DNA of 64,000 nucleotides from the NCBI GenBank assembly GCA_963575745.1, contig CAUYUJ010016160.1, positions 539,178 through 603,177 on the forward strand. The letters run 5' to 3'. This DNA comes from Prorocentrum cordatum. Lineage: Eukaryota; Sar; Dinophyceae; Prorocentrales; Prorocentraceae. Below are positions 12,201 through 22,539 of the stretch, one piece after another. Under the pieces are notes generated by a model. That model ran no database searches, was not told the origin of the DNA, and was given only the letters and a program-made list of their open reading frames with translations. Position 1 is the stretch's first letter, and each line of letters begins with the position of its first letter. Position numbers and translations under genes: made by a program.

Positions 12201-12661
12201 ATTCCTGAGTGTCTCTCCTCCTCCTCCTCATCATCTGTATGCGCGGACATTAGCACAGAAGACCTGGAGGCCATCAAGCGTGTACATAATGACATGATGG
12301 AAGACTTGAAGAGGGTTCGGTCTGAGATCCTCACTCCTCCTCGTTCTCGCCCTCACTCCTGTATCGTCCTCGTCCTCGTCCTCCTCCTCACCTTCATCAC
12401 TCCCAGTCTCATGATTTCTCATCCCTGCTCGTAGATGGAACCCATCATCATCAGCGACGCTGTTGGCTTCGAGGTCAATCGTTATTGTGACCAGACTTGT
12501 CATCGGTGCAAGAGGAAGGCCCATTCCTCATCCGTTCCTCCTCCGCCTGGCCCCAGGCGAAGCAGATCTTCGACAAGCACGCGGATGAGATGCGCAGCCT
12601 CTGGAAGGAGGTGACCCACCTCCAGATGTTGGTGAAGGCCAAGCAGAACAGGTCGAGGTAG
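9234..12661 (+). CDS. Coiled-coil nuclear-type protein, about 11 exons, unrecognised family
   Basis: This is the best multi-exon model in the window. Exon 1 is 9234-9386: ATG, basic PPKKKS motif that could be a nuclear localisation signal, then an acidic stretch, donor GTATTG. Exon 2 starts at 9534 after CAG and is rich in KKPAG/RRPAA/KRPAAG motifs seen in many dinoflagellate nuclear proteins; its 3' edge near 9700 is unclear. Later exons are about 10020-10155 (AEKLRRKK, LLEQLEKIK), 10375-10462, 10838-about 11000, 11371-about 11520, 11730-about 11866, 12074-about 12160, 12259-about 12327, 12435-12473 and 12557-12661, ending in TAG. The C-terminal half is helical and charged (LEAIKRVHNDMMEDLKRVR, FDKHADEMRSLWKEV), typical of a coiled coil. 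Several exon edges carry a short direct repeat, for example CAGGAC on both sides of the intron at 10463-10837, as is common in dinoflagellates. Function unknown. Confidence 0.6.
10660..10790. repeat. Intronic AAGGTATCCCCTAAA repeats
   Basis: Four or five imperfect copies of a 25-35 base unit with GAAGGTA, CCTAAA and TGAGATTTCAAC blocks. It lies in the intron between two exons of the coiled-coil gene. Confidence 0.7.
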
Positions 12662-12789
12662 AGCGAGCTTACCGTTGGCTACCTACCTTGGACGACTACC
12701 TACCATGGTGGCTACTTACCATGGACTACTACCTACCATGGGCTGCCACGGGCAATGCACTCGGGGATTGGGGCGGAGTGAGAATGAGG

Positions 12790-12936
12790 AGATAGTAGCA
12801 GGGAGGAGGTAGTCTTAGGGAGGAGGGGCGGAGATAGTAGTAGGGAGGAGGAGGAGGAGGAGGAGGCAGTCGTAGTATCAGTAGTAGCAGTAGTCGTAGT
12901 AGTAGTAGTTGTAGTAGTAGTAGTAGTAGCAGCAGC

Positions 12937-12974
<38 letters not shown>

Positions 12975-13080
12975 GGGGGAGTAGTAATAGTAGTAGTAGT
13001 AGCAGTAGTAGTAGTAGTAGTAGGGGGGAGGAGGAGGATGAGGAGGAGGGGGAGGCAGTAGTAGCAGTAGTAGTAGGGAG
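12790..13080. repeat. (GTA)n and (GGA)n microsatellite
   Basis: Blocks of GTA triplets with occasional AGC, interrupted by GGAGGA blocks, start about 130 bases after the stop of the coiled-coil gene. The reverse-strand poly-Thr, Tyr and Ser frames are not genes. Confidence 0.85.
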
Positions 13081-13599
13081 GAGAATGAGGATCAGGCAGA
13101 GGAGGAAGAGGAATGAGTGAGGTAGGAGGCATTGTATACTGCGCGCGCGTGCGTGCGATGCAGCATCCATTGGCGCAGCGTGTATGCATTGGTTCCTTCC
13201 ATGTGTGTTGCTTTAGGTTGCCGCCGATCCCTTCCTTCCGAGAGTTATGTCTGGGCAGTGGAAAAGTGTGATTTTCGCCAGTGGGCGGCGCCTCCTCCAC
13301 CCTCCGAGTTCTTAGAATTCCTTAGGGGAGATGTCCGTGCAGTTACCCTCTCGCTCACTCCATCTCCCCATCTGCCTCTGAGGTACATGTGAAATCATGC
13401 CCCGCGGTATGCGAAAACGTAGTGTAGATACGAAGGTAGCCACACTGAGGCAGCACATATTCGGAATGCATATGAGGTAACTCTGAGGCAGCCCTGAAGG
13501 TATGCCCTACGGTGTGCGATGGAAGGGTGTATACATCTGACGTTACTCCGAGGCTCCTCTGAAAACATGTTTGTTTGATTTGTTTCGGACGTGCGTTTA

Positions 13600-13800
13600 A
13601 CGTGGAATGGGGGCTGGAGAGGGGAGGCACACGCAGTGGAGGAGAGGGAAGAGGGAGGGGAGGTACAACGCGAGCTCCTACACCATGGAGCTGGCGGAGA
13701 GAGATCGCTGGGTTTCCAGCGGCGCAGCTTCTGTATTGGATGAAAAGCTGCGGCGTCGCCTGCGCAGCTTGGAAATGTCGGGGCAAAGTGGGGGCGTGGG
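13600..13800 (+). CDS. Possible exon, unrecognised
   Basis: A plus-strand frame through 13670-13790 reads YTMELAERDRWVSSGAASVL and continues as a charged helical segment (KLRRRLRSLEM). It looks like an exon rather than random sequence but no start, stop or partner exon can be fixed. It is followed by a degenerate repeat. Confidence 0.25.
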
Positions 13801-13859
13801 GGGGATGAGGAGGAGGATGAGGATACGGTGTGCTATGAAAGATGAGGCATGTATGAAAG

Positions 13860-14300
13860 ACAAGGTATGCTCTAGACTCAAGCCAAGAAGGAGGAGGTAC
13901 CCTCTAATATATGATAAGGAGGCGGATGTACCCTTTTACGAGAAATTGGAAAAGGAGGAGGATGTACCATCTAAGATATGGGTGCTCTGATAAGATAAGG
14001 ATGGTGAGACGAGGTACGACAAGGAGGATGACCCTCGAAGATAAGTGTACTATGGCAGGATGCGGAGGGTGAGGTACCCTCTAAGATAGGGCACGCTCTG
14101 AAAGATAATGCGATGCACGCTCTGAAAAATAAGATGCCCTCTTTAGTAAGGTATGCTCTGAAAGATAAGAGTTGTCCAGTGTGCAGACACACGTAAAGAC
14201 CAGGTATGCTCTGGAATATCAGGTATGCGTTGAAACGCCAGGCGTGCTCTGGAAGACAAGGGGTGCTCTGGAAGGTAAGGCACTATCTGAACGATAAGGT
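13860..14300. repeat. Degenerate tandem repeat, GGTATGCTCTGAAAGATAAG units
   Basis: About a dozen imperfect 20-35 base units with the blocks GGTATGCTCTG, GAAAGATAAG and GGTACCCTCTAAGATA. Each unit contains a GGTATG or GGTACC donor-like string. It lies between the preceding exon-like island and the transposase-like gene. Confidence 0.7.
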
Positions 14301-14557
14301 GATGTAGTTCCGCTCGCGCGAATGCCAGGCGCGCTCTCACTCCTTCCCGCGCACGGTGCACAAGCAACCATTGTCTGACACATCTGGCGATGCGGTTCCG
14401 CTGGCGCGAATGTCTGGCGACCCAAAGGCAACTCTCAATCTTATCCGCGGGCGGCTTGGCTTTGCGACATTCCGTAGCCGTTTCGACCCAAATCTGTTGT
14501 TTGTGGCTTCCGCCAGCACCCACACGCTGCTTTCATACAGCGGAGGCCGCTGCCTCC

Positions 14558-15139
14558 ATGAAAGGCGGGCGCAAAGGCCCACCACCCACCAAACCACCCC
14601 AACCCAACCCGAAGGCCCAAATTTATCCTCGATTTCCAATGGGGGGGGGGGGTCGGGGAACCCTTAAAAAAACGCATGGAACCCGTGCCCCTCCCCCAAC
14701 CCGAAATTCGGGCAAAATTCGGTCTTTCGGGTTGGGTTGGGGTGGTCTGGTAGGTAGCCAAAGGCGGCGCGCGCAAAGGAGGTGCTCGCCGACTTGCTCT
14801 GGCTGCTGCTTCCCATGCGTTTGGCAGTGCAAGCGGCGCTGGGCCCAGCTGCCTGGCGAAGGAGTTGCTGAGCTTGTGGTGCTGGGGGGCGATGTCGCCC
14901 CAGACGCTGCAAAAACTTGCGTCGGCGGCCCAGCGCGACATCGAGAGTGCCCAGAAGCAGACGCTGGAGTTCGTCAAGCAGCAGGTGCAAGAGTACGTGC
15001 CTCTAGAGCTCCGTGGTTCCATTCATGTAGATGGGGGGCCGCATGCTAATCTCAACCCATACCCCCACCCACCGCCCACCCACCCACCACCCCCACCCCA
15101 CCCCCACACCACCCTTCCCCCCTCAACATTGGTGATGGT

Positions 15140-15187
<48 letters not shown>

Positions 15188-16847
15188 GGGTTGGTGGGTG
15201 GTGGGTGGGGGTATGGGGTAGGGTTCGCATGCGACCCCCCTAACAGATTCTGCGGCGTGTGGTTTACCTCAACTTGAGAAGCTGTCGAGAATTGGCTCGA
15301 ACGGCACCCACGCTAACAATTGCAATCGCGACTTGATGCAGCTCATTCAAGGGTATAAGTTCTCGAAACCAACAGTGGAACAATTCCCGATGGCAGTCAG
15401 CCCAGGAAAAGAGATGCTTGTTCAGAAGCCACAATGCTTTCTGTGGCCACACGAAATCTTTTCCGCATTGTATGATAAGTATCCAGAGATGTTTGCCTCT
15501 AGCGTGTGTTCCGACAGAGCTAGCATCCAAGGTTTTTGGGAGGATATGGACAGGTCGGGGCACCCAGGGCTGCACAACCACCCCATGAGGGGAGTGCCTG
15601 GTTGGGACTCGTTGTTCGTACCGCTGTCCTTGCACGGTGATGCGGTTCCAGTAAGCGGCTGTGGCAAACCATGGGCAAAATCGTATACGATATTCTCGTG
15701 GAGCAGCTTGCTCGGGCACGGCTCTACGTTGGAGTGCAATTTTATGATATATGCTGTGTTCGCGTCCATGTTCCCGAAAGCATCCAAACTTGCATTCTGG
15801 AGGCGTTTGATGAAGTCATGGCTCGCTTTGTTCGAGGGTGTTTGGCCCGCGGGTTCAGCGAGACCAGGGCAACCGTTAGCTGGAGGATACAGAGGGTGCT
15901 TGTGGATGTTGAAAGGTGACTTGAAATATTGGGCTGATGACTTAGGGCTTCCTTCTCACTCGTCTGATGTCCCGTGCGCTCTCTGCCCAGCAAACGCGTC
16001 TACCCTTCCATGGTGGGAGCTGTCCGAGACAGCGCGGTGGATCGGCCATCTCCATTCGACTGCTTCTTTTGAGGCGAGGTTTCCCGATCGACACCCCATT
16101 TTTACGTTTGTGACTCATTTTGCAATGTCCGTTGACGTCATGCATGTGAAACATATGGGTACAGATCAGTATTTCGCAGGAAGTGTTATGTATTTGCTCA
16201 CTCACGACGTCATGCCTGGTAGGCCAGAGCAAAACATGAAACTGTTGCGCGCCGAGATTCTGCACGAGTACAGAAATGGGAATTACGGCACGACATATTC
16301 AGACATGCGGATTTCAATGTTCAAAAAGAAAAAGAAAGAGCCAATTCGCCTAAGAGGCAAAGCGCAAGAAATAAAATGCTTCATTCCTGTATTGCAAAAG
16401 CTTTGGGACAAACATTCTGACCACTCACATGTTAAGCATCAAGCTATCGCTGCTGGCCTGGAGCTTTCCGCCAACATAGATCGCGTTCTAGATCGGAACA
16501 AAAACGTAAATGTATTGCAGGGGGGTGATGCAGATGTATACAGCCAAGCTATTTGGGATTATCTGGTTGTTCAGAATGTGTGCGCTGCCCACTATGAGTC
16601 TCATACCCACAAGCTGTTCGATATCACTGTGAAAAGCCACTATTTAGCACACAGTGCCATCCAGGCACAATGGCAAAACCCACGTACTGGGTGGTGCTAC
16701 GCTGGCGAGGATATGATGGCAAAGAGTAAAAGGTTGTTGGCTTCTTGTGTCGTTGGGAACACGCCCTACACAGTAGGGGGGAAGTGTGCTGAAAAGTATT
16801 TAGCGGGATTGCATTTCATGGCAACGCCTTCGTCGGAATGGATATAA
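14558..16847 (+). CDS. 623-aa protein with DDE-transposase-like layout, three exons
   Basis: The model joins 14558-14576, 14764-15015 and 15247-16847 (1872 nt, in frame, stop TAA 16845-16847). Exon 1 encodes MKGGRK; exon 2 has an Ala-rich stretch and a segment reading LAKELLSLWCWGAMSPQTLQ; exon 3 holds the main domain. Exon 3 has PLSLHGDAVPV at about residues 202-212, FSWSSLLGHGSTLE soon after, a Cys pair (CALCPA) in the middle, then VDVMHVKHMGTDQY, a basic patch (FKKKKKE) and a late GEDMM. Acidic residues in HGD, VDVMH and GED are spaced as in DDE/D RNase-H-fold transposases, so a transposase or domesticated derivative is possible; this is inference from layout. From memory, similar proteins are abundant as unnamed multicopy genes in dinoflagellates. 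Intron 1 (GC-AG) is a TIR element and intron 2 (GT-AG) is another inverted repeat; removing both restores one frame. The start ATG is the first Met just before the intron; the frame is also open upstream. Confidence 0.7.
14577..14763 (+). mobile_element. Introner-like TIR element, family a, copy 1 (intron 1 of the transposase-like gene)
   Basis: The 187-bp element has inverted arms: ACCACCCCAACCCAACCCGA near the left end and its complement TCGGGTTGGGTTGGGGTGGT near the right. CAAAGG lies at both ends (14572-14577 and 14759-14764), fitting a 6-bp target duplication. Read as an intron it runs GC to AG, with splice sites taken from the duplicated target, and its removal keeps the frame (GGRK then GGARKGG). 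A diverged copy lies at 55390-55565. The middle has a poly-G run. Confidence 0.75.
15016..15246 (+). mobile_element. Inverted-repeat intron 2 of the transposase-like gene
   Basis: The GT-AG intron (donor GTTCCATTC, acceptor TAACAG) has arms of about 50 bases: GGGGGGCCGCATGC at 15032 onward pairs with GCATGCGACCCCCC ending near 15239, and both arms continue inward as CCCATACCCCCACCCACC and its complement. The loop contains 47 consecutive G (15140-15186). It differs in sequence from intron 1, so it would be a separate element family. Phase is preserved across it (phase 1). Confidence 0.65.
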
Positions 16848-17497
16848 TTTTCCGTGGGACGTACGTTTACGGGTGTTCCCCCTTTGTCATAACAATATTC
16901 ATCATCACTATCATCATCATCATCACCGTCCTCCTCCTCACCCCCCTCCTCCGCTTAAGATACCCGTGCGTTCTTGCATTCCGAGCCATCTGCTGGAAGG
17001 TAATCTGAAAGGATACCATATTCCTCTTAGAGGCACCCGCTCTGAACCATGGGGCTGCGGCCACAAATGGGGCGCCCAAGGGTCTTGCATCCTATGGGGG
17101 CCTCGCCTGACAGGTGCCCCCGCCCTCCCCCCTCCCTCGGACAGGGCTGTGCCGAGGGGCCGATCTCGCCGCCCGCGCAGCGTTTTGGCGTGAGCCCCCC
17201 GCAGAGCTAACCTGTGGTAGACACGGCGGGAAGGAGTGAAGGGAGGGGGGGAGGGAAGCGTCGTGGCCGCGGCCGGATGCGTCTCGAAATTCTGGTGGAT
17301 GGGCCCCGCGAGGCCGATCTCTGCAGGAACCCTGCAGGGTTCCAAGAAACAGAGGAGACGAGAGGGAGGAGGAGGGAGAGGACAGAGGAGGGTAGGAGGG
17401 AAGACGGGGGAAGGGAAGACAGGAGACGGAAGGGGACGCAACTTGTAAATACCAGCATTCATCCGCAGCCATTTGGGCCAAAGCGCGGCTCGGAGAG

Positions 17498-17893
17498 ATG
17501 CCCCCTTTTGAAGGTGCTCCCATGCAGCCCGTGCCCAAGCCGAAGGTAGTTTTCCCGCCCGTGCGCGCGACCGCGCCTCTGCTCGTGATCAAGCCGAAGG
17601 TGGTGCCCCAGCCTCTGCTCGTGATCAAGCTCAGGCCCAAGGCCTCTGCCCGTCCCGCGGCCAAGCCCAAGGCGAAGAAGCGGCCGAAGGTAGCCAAGCC
17701 CGAGGCCGAGCCCAAGCCGAAGAAGATGCCGAAGGTCAGACCCGAGGACGCCCCGAGGCCCGAGCCCGAGTCGGTCCACACGGTCCTCAACGCTGTGGCT
17801 GAGGCGGAGGGGGACACCAGCAGCGGCACCGCAGGCTCCAGCAGCAGCGGCGCCGCCGCTGCAGCACCAACCCCCTGGGGGCACTTTCTCTAG
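17498..17893 (+). CDS. P/K/A-rich 131-aa ORF
   Basis: The ORF runs from ATG 17498 to TAG 17891-17893. Residues 10-95 are built of Pro-Lys repeats (KPKVV, LLVIK, KPKAKKRPKVAKP), followed by an acidic segment and a Ser/Gly/Ala-rich tail. Such basic proline-rich sequence resembles DNA- or RNA-binding tails in general, but no family is recognised. An imperfect internal duplication (LLVIKPKVVPQPLLVIK) is visible. It could be a complete small gene or the terminal exon of a longer one; upstream acceptor CAG strings are present at about 17465. No neighbour gives a functional hint. Confidence 0.45.
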   Translation: MPPFEGAPMQPVPKPKVVFPPVRATAPLLVIKPKVVPQPLLVIKLRPKASARPAAKPKAKKRPKVAKPEAEPKPKKMPKVRPEDAPRPEPESVHTVLNAVAEAEGDTSSGTAGSSSSGAAAAAPTPWGHFL

Positions 17894-18409
17894 GCACTTC
17901 TTCTCAGGCACTGGAGTGTGCAGGTAAAGTGGCAATCATCATCGCCATCATCGTCAGTTCTATCCTTCAAGGTATCCCCAGAGTACCCCGACATAGCTCA
18001 CAAAGGGTATCTGCAGCACTGATATCATTGTATATACCCCCAAAGCACCCGAAAGGTATCCAGATATTGGCCCCTGAAGATACCTATGAGTGCATAGACT
18101 TACAAATACACATAAAGAGCTCTCTGAAGGTATATATAGATATGATTCGTCTTAAAATGTGGCAACAGTTACACGGGTCGACAGAGGGGAAGGGGGAGGA
18201 CAGAGGAGGGGAAGAGGGGGGGGGCAGAGGAGGGGGAGGGGGGAGAAGGAGGAAGGAGGAGAGAGACACGGGGGGAACGGGGGGGGGACGGGACTCCTCC
18301 CCCTCTTCTGGAGAGGGCAAAGAAAAAGAGGGAGGAGGAGGGAGGGCAGTACAAAGAGACGGGACTCCTCCTCCCTCCCTCCCTCCTCTCCTCCCCCCCT
18401 CCTTCTCCT

Positions 18410-18468
18410 CCTCTCTCCTCCTCCTCCTCCTCCTCCTCCTCCTCCTCCTCCTCCTCCTCCTCCTCCTG
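18410..18468. repeat. (CTC)n polypyrimidine tract
   Basis: A nearly perfect (CCT)n run embedded in a longer purine-to-pyrimidine switch: GGA-rich sequence from 18180 to 18350 faces CTC-rich sequence from 18360 to 18470, so the two could pair as an imperfect inverted repeat. Confidence 0.8.
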
Positions 18469-18539
18469 GGCAGGGAAAAGGAAGAGACGGCTTTCCCCCT
18501 TCCCTCCCCCGCCCTCCACCCCCCCCACCTTCGCGCTCC

Positions 18540-18700
18540 CCCCGCCCCAGCACCTCCCGCACGGCACGTATTACAAGGCTTACGCCATTCCGCCGACCCT
18601 CTGTCCTTAGGCGTTCCTTTCTTTTGTTGTGCGGACGCGCGCGCGCGAGGACGACGTCGACGTCGAGAAGCCGCGCGAGGGCATGACTCTGGACGAGACG
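18540..18700 (+). CDS. Two small exon-like islands, uncertain
   Basis: Around 18550-18605 a frame reads HLPHGTYYKAYAIPP, and at 18645-18700 another reads EDDVDVEKPREGMTLDET. Both look protein-like and are bounded by AG and GG strings. No complete gene can be built. Confidence is low because nearby frames are all GC-biased. Confidence 0.2.
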
Positions 18701-18960
18701 CCGATAAGGGGGGAGGGCGCCTATGCCCTCCCCCCGTTCCCCGCCGCCACTAGGACGGCCCCCTGCTGGCGAGCACATACGCAACACACGAACCCACACA
18801 CGCCCGCTCCGCTCCGCCCCACACGCACGCGCGCGCGCCCCCTCCCCCCCCAGTCCCCCCTCCCCCACCTCCCTCCCTCCCTAGCCTTCTCCTCGTGTAT
18901 ATATACATCTATATATATATATGTATATATATGTGTGTGCGTGTGTGTGTGTGATAACAT

Positions 18961-19400
18961 GTTGTCCTTTTCCAATGGGAGCGCGCGAAACTTTTGAGCG
19001 CCCGAAGCGACGCGCGCACTCCGAACCCGAGGCAAAACCGAAACAAAACCGAAACGAAACCGAAACAAAACCGAAACAAAACCGAAACAAAACCGAAACG
19101 AAACCGAAACGAAACCGAAACGAAACCGAAACGAAACCGAAACGAAACCGCAACGCGTGCGCTGCGGGACGCAGGAGCGAAAAAAGTTATCAAAAAAACA
19201 AAAACGGCGCACGGAAAGTTAACATTTTGACACACAGAAGTTAACATTTTGACAACTAAAAGTTGTCATTTCTGATAACTTTTTTTTCGCGCAGATCGGG
19301 CCTATTTCATTGGTTTTGTTAACTTTTTGTTTTTTTATTAACTTTCCGGGAAGTTGATAACTTTTTGAAAAGTTGTTAACTTCCATTGGAAAAGGACAAC
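18961..19400. mobile_element. TIR element (family j) containing the 11-bp minisatellite
   Basis: GTTGTCCTTTTCCAATGG at 18961-18978 is matched by its exact complement CCATTGGAAAAGGACAAC at 19383-19400. Between them are about twelve ACCGAAACRAA units (19027-19152) and an AT-rich part with many AAGTTAAC and GTTAACTT words in both orientations. No protein is encoded. Flanking target duplication was not found. Confidence 0.6.
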
Positions 19401-19639
19401 TTTTTAACTTAACTGATCTATAGGGTTGTTGGGCGTTGCGTAATGGAGCGGTCATAAATGGGGGGGTGGCGAGGGTGGTCCGAAAAGGTACCCAAACGGT
19501 ACCTAAACGAGCCCCCTGGGGGTCCGGAGGGGCCCGAAAGGGGCACGAAATGGGACCGTTTCCGACCCCCCCATTTGCGACCCCCCCATGAAGCCACGCC
19601 CAATCTTGGCGTTGCCCCGGAGGGGTGCTCGTGCGAGTG

Positions 19640-20070
19640 GAGGAGGGGGACGGGCCCGGGCCTCGGGCGGCTGGGCTGCCCCGCTCCCGGCCCGGGCGGT
19701 GCCAGCCCGTGGCCCGGGGGGACCCCTGCGGGCTCGCGAGGGACCCTTCCAGCAGAAAAGCGCTGCGGGCCCCGGCATCACCAAATGCATTCTTATTATA
19801 TCTTAAAGATTTTGGAGATGAATTTGCACCACCAGGTGCGATATTAGATTTCAAGAATTATGAAAAGCAAAAGGATTCAGTGAAAAATCATGGAGCAATA
19901 TGGCTGAAAATGGTGATGGTAGAAGCAGGTCGCAGCGCCCAGGCTTCGGGCGGATGGGCTGCCCCACTCCCAGCCCATGGCGGCCCCAGCTCGTGGCCTG
20001 GCGGACCTCTGCGGGCCCGGGGGCCCTGCAAAAAAAAAAAAACGCTGCGGGCCCCGGAAGTTGATCTTCA
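19640..20070. repeat. Two diverged copies of a GC-rich repeat of about 130 bp
   Basis: Copies at about 19660-19790 and 19935-20065 share GGGCTGCCCC, CTCCCRGCCC, GTGGCC and CGCTGCGGGCCCCGG in the same order. The second copy has a run of 13 A where the first has AGCAGAAAAG. Sequence to 20400 has further small palindromes (ATCCATGG) but no gene seen. Confidence 0.6.
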
Positions 20071-20726
20071 GCATTTTGCGCAGCCCCAGGGTCGGGCGAT
20101 CGCAGACATGGGTTCATGGGGCGTGGATTAGCGACGGGTCCCGCTCCCATGGGCAATCGCGGATCTCCGCCGCCGAGCGAGGCGGCACCGGCCGCACTTT
20201 GGGGAGGGCACTTGCCCCGATCCATGGAATTGGCGACCGCGTGCCGAATCCATGGATCGCTGATCCATGCTTGCGCGCCCCCGACCAGCGCCTTTCCTTC
20301 TCGTCGGCTTCTGGTGCCCTTTTTCTCGGGTCCTGCGACAATGAAGCACAGATCTGGGACGAACGCCCGCGGATTCACAAAGGTAGTCCATCGGATGTTC
20401 GGCGATGTTGGTGAGGAGAGTGGAGGAAGGAGGATCTAGTTCGCTGTTCGTCCCCCCTGTTTTTTGTGCTTGTTTTTAGCTCTCAGAGGCATCTGGAGGC
20501 CTCAGGTGACCCTCCAGTGGTAACCGTGGACCCTTACTGGCGTCCAGAAGCTTCCGAAGAGAGGGGGATGAGGAGGAGGAGGAGGAGGAGGATGAGAAGG
20601 TGGAGGAGAGGCGGAGGAAGAGGAAGAGGAGAGGGAGCAGGAGGAGGTGGTGGTGGAGCAGGTGGAGTGGGTCTCGACGCGCGCGTCGCCCTCTTGTTAA
20701 TAGCACGTGTTGGTGGCACCGAAAGC

Positions 20727-21275
<549 letters not shown>

Positions 21276-21394
21276 GAGGAGTGGAAGCGTGCGGAACGGG
21301 AGGGGGAGGGAAGTGTGAAACGAGAAGCGTGTGTGGGTTCGTGCGGGTCGTTCTCCCGCCCTTTTGCTCCACTTTGTCGGGCTGGCGTTTTCTG

Positions 21395-21616
21395 GGCTCC
21401 TGACGAGTAGGTCGATGATCAGTATGTTTATTCAGCTCCCGCAGCAGCTCATATATTGCCACTCTGACAAGACATTTCGGAGAGCGCTGCATTTCGAGCC
21501 AAAGAGGCTGCACCATCTCACGCTCCACCGTGGCAGCCTCTTTATGCCGCGCCCTGCGGCCTCCGTTGATTGCACTGAAGGCTTGTTCGTAGAAAAAGGG
21601 CCAACACTTTTCCCAA
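21395..21616 (-). pseudogene. Gene fragment, minus strand, unrecognised
   Basis: The minus strand reads a convincing protein fragment beginning TWEKCWPFFYEQAFSAINGG and later MQRSPKCLVRVAIYELLREL, then merges into the compound microsatellite. An in-frame stop lies just upstream of the start. The sequence has the balanced composition of a real helical protein. It is probably a truncated gene or a single exon; no family can be named. Confidence 0.35.
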
Positions 21617-21774
21617 GTGGGGATCTAGAAGTCAGCATCCAAGCGTGACCCTGGCAGACCCGGGGCAGGTCGACCAGGACCGTTCTTACTCCGACTTGTC
21701 TGTGCGCCCCTCTCACCTCGAAGGAACAACTTTTTGCGTCTAGCTACAGACAGGTGTAGAGAGGCATGTCGAGT

Positions 21775-21930
21775 AAGTGGTGTTTTGATTGTGCGCTATC
21801 GAAGCAGCCGGCCAAGCGGTCCAGACGGCGTGCTGCCACGCAAAATTGTTTCCTGCAGGTTGCCGGTCAGACCGCCAAACTGTTGAACAGGGTTCAGATT
21901 CTCGAGCAAGAGCTACAGCGGTGCCCTTGA
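21775..21930 (+). CDS. Possible exon or gene fragment with Cys pair and helix
   Basis: A plus-strand frame reads WCFDCALSKQPAKRSRRRAA, then a helical stretch ending ILEQELQRCP and TGA at about 21930. It has a C-x2-C pair followed by a basic patch. It could be a terminal exon. No family is recognised. Confidence 0.3.
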   Translation, partial: KWCFDCALSKQPAKRSRRRAATQNCFLQVAGQTAKLLNRVQILEQELQRCP

Positions 21931-22259
21931 TTGTGAACATTGACTCTCTTGACGCTCCCCTGGTTGGCATCAAGTATCGGCATGGATGGTAACGCGCATG
22001 ATGTTCACTGTCCAGTGACAACGAGCAGTTAATTGCAAGATGGGACACGTTGCCTTCGGCAGTGCAGCTGTGTGGGATGTGGGATTCCTGGTGAAATCAG
22101 CATAGGTCCATCTGATCACTTGGGTGTTTCGACCATCCCGCCCTCGTGGAAGCACACTCAGCAGCGCTCGGCAGTATCAGGCTTCAGGGAAGCATTGGAA
22201 GAGCATGGGGCCAGACAGGGGCGCTTTCGATTTGAGCACCGGCGCGAACACTGAGTATG

Positions 22260-22480
22260 TTTTTTTGTTTGGCCCTAGGTACACCAGCCATTCACGTCAT
22301 GGACTCCTGGCAAGTGAGCTGGTGCCGACAGTACCTTGGAAGCAGTACCAGCAGTTGAGCGTGTTGCACAGCAAGCTCATGGGCTCAGGACTGCTTCCCC
22401 AAGGGGGAGTGATTGAGTTGCCTCACCTGTTTTGCATGCTTGGTTCGTTGTTCGCTTCTTGGTTGGCACCAGCATTGTGG
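22260..22480 (+). CDS. Possible exon, unrecognised
   Basis: The plus-strand frame reads TVPWKQYQQLSVLHSKLMG then GVIELPHLFCMLGSLFASWL and ends in TGA near 22483. The composition is protein-like and partly hydrophobic. Start and function are unknown. Confidence 0.25.
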
Positions 22481-22539
22481 TGAGCATAACTCTCGTTTCC
22501 TAGCCGAAATCAGTAATGCTTTGCAGAGTCTTACCTGAC

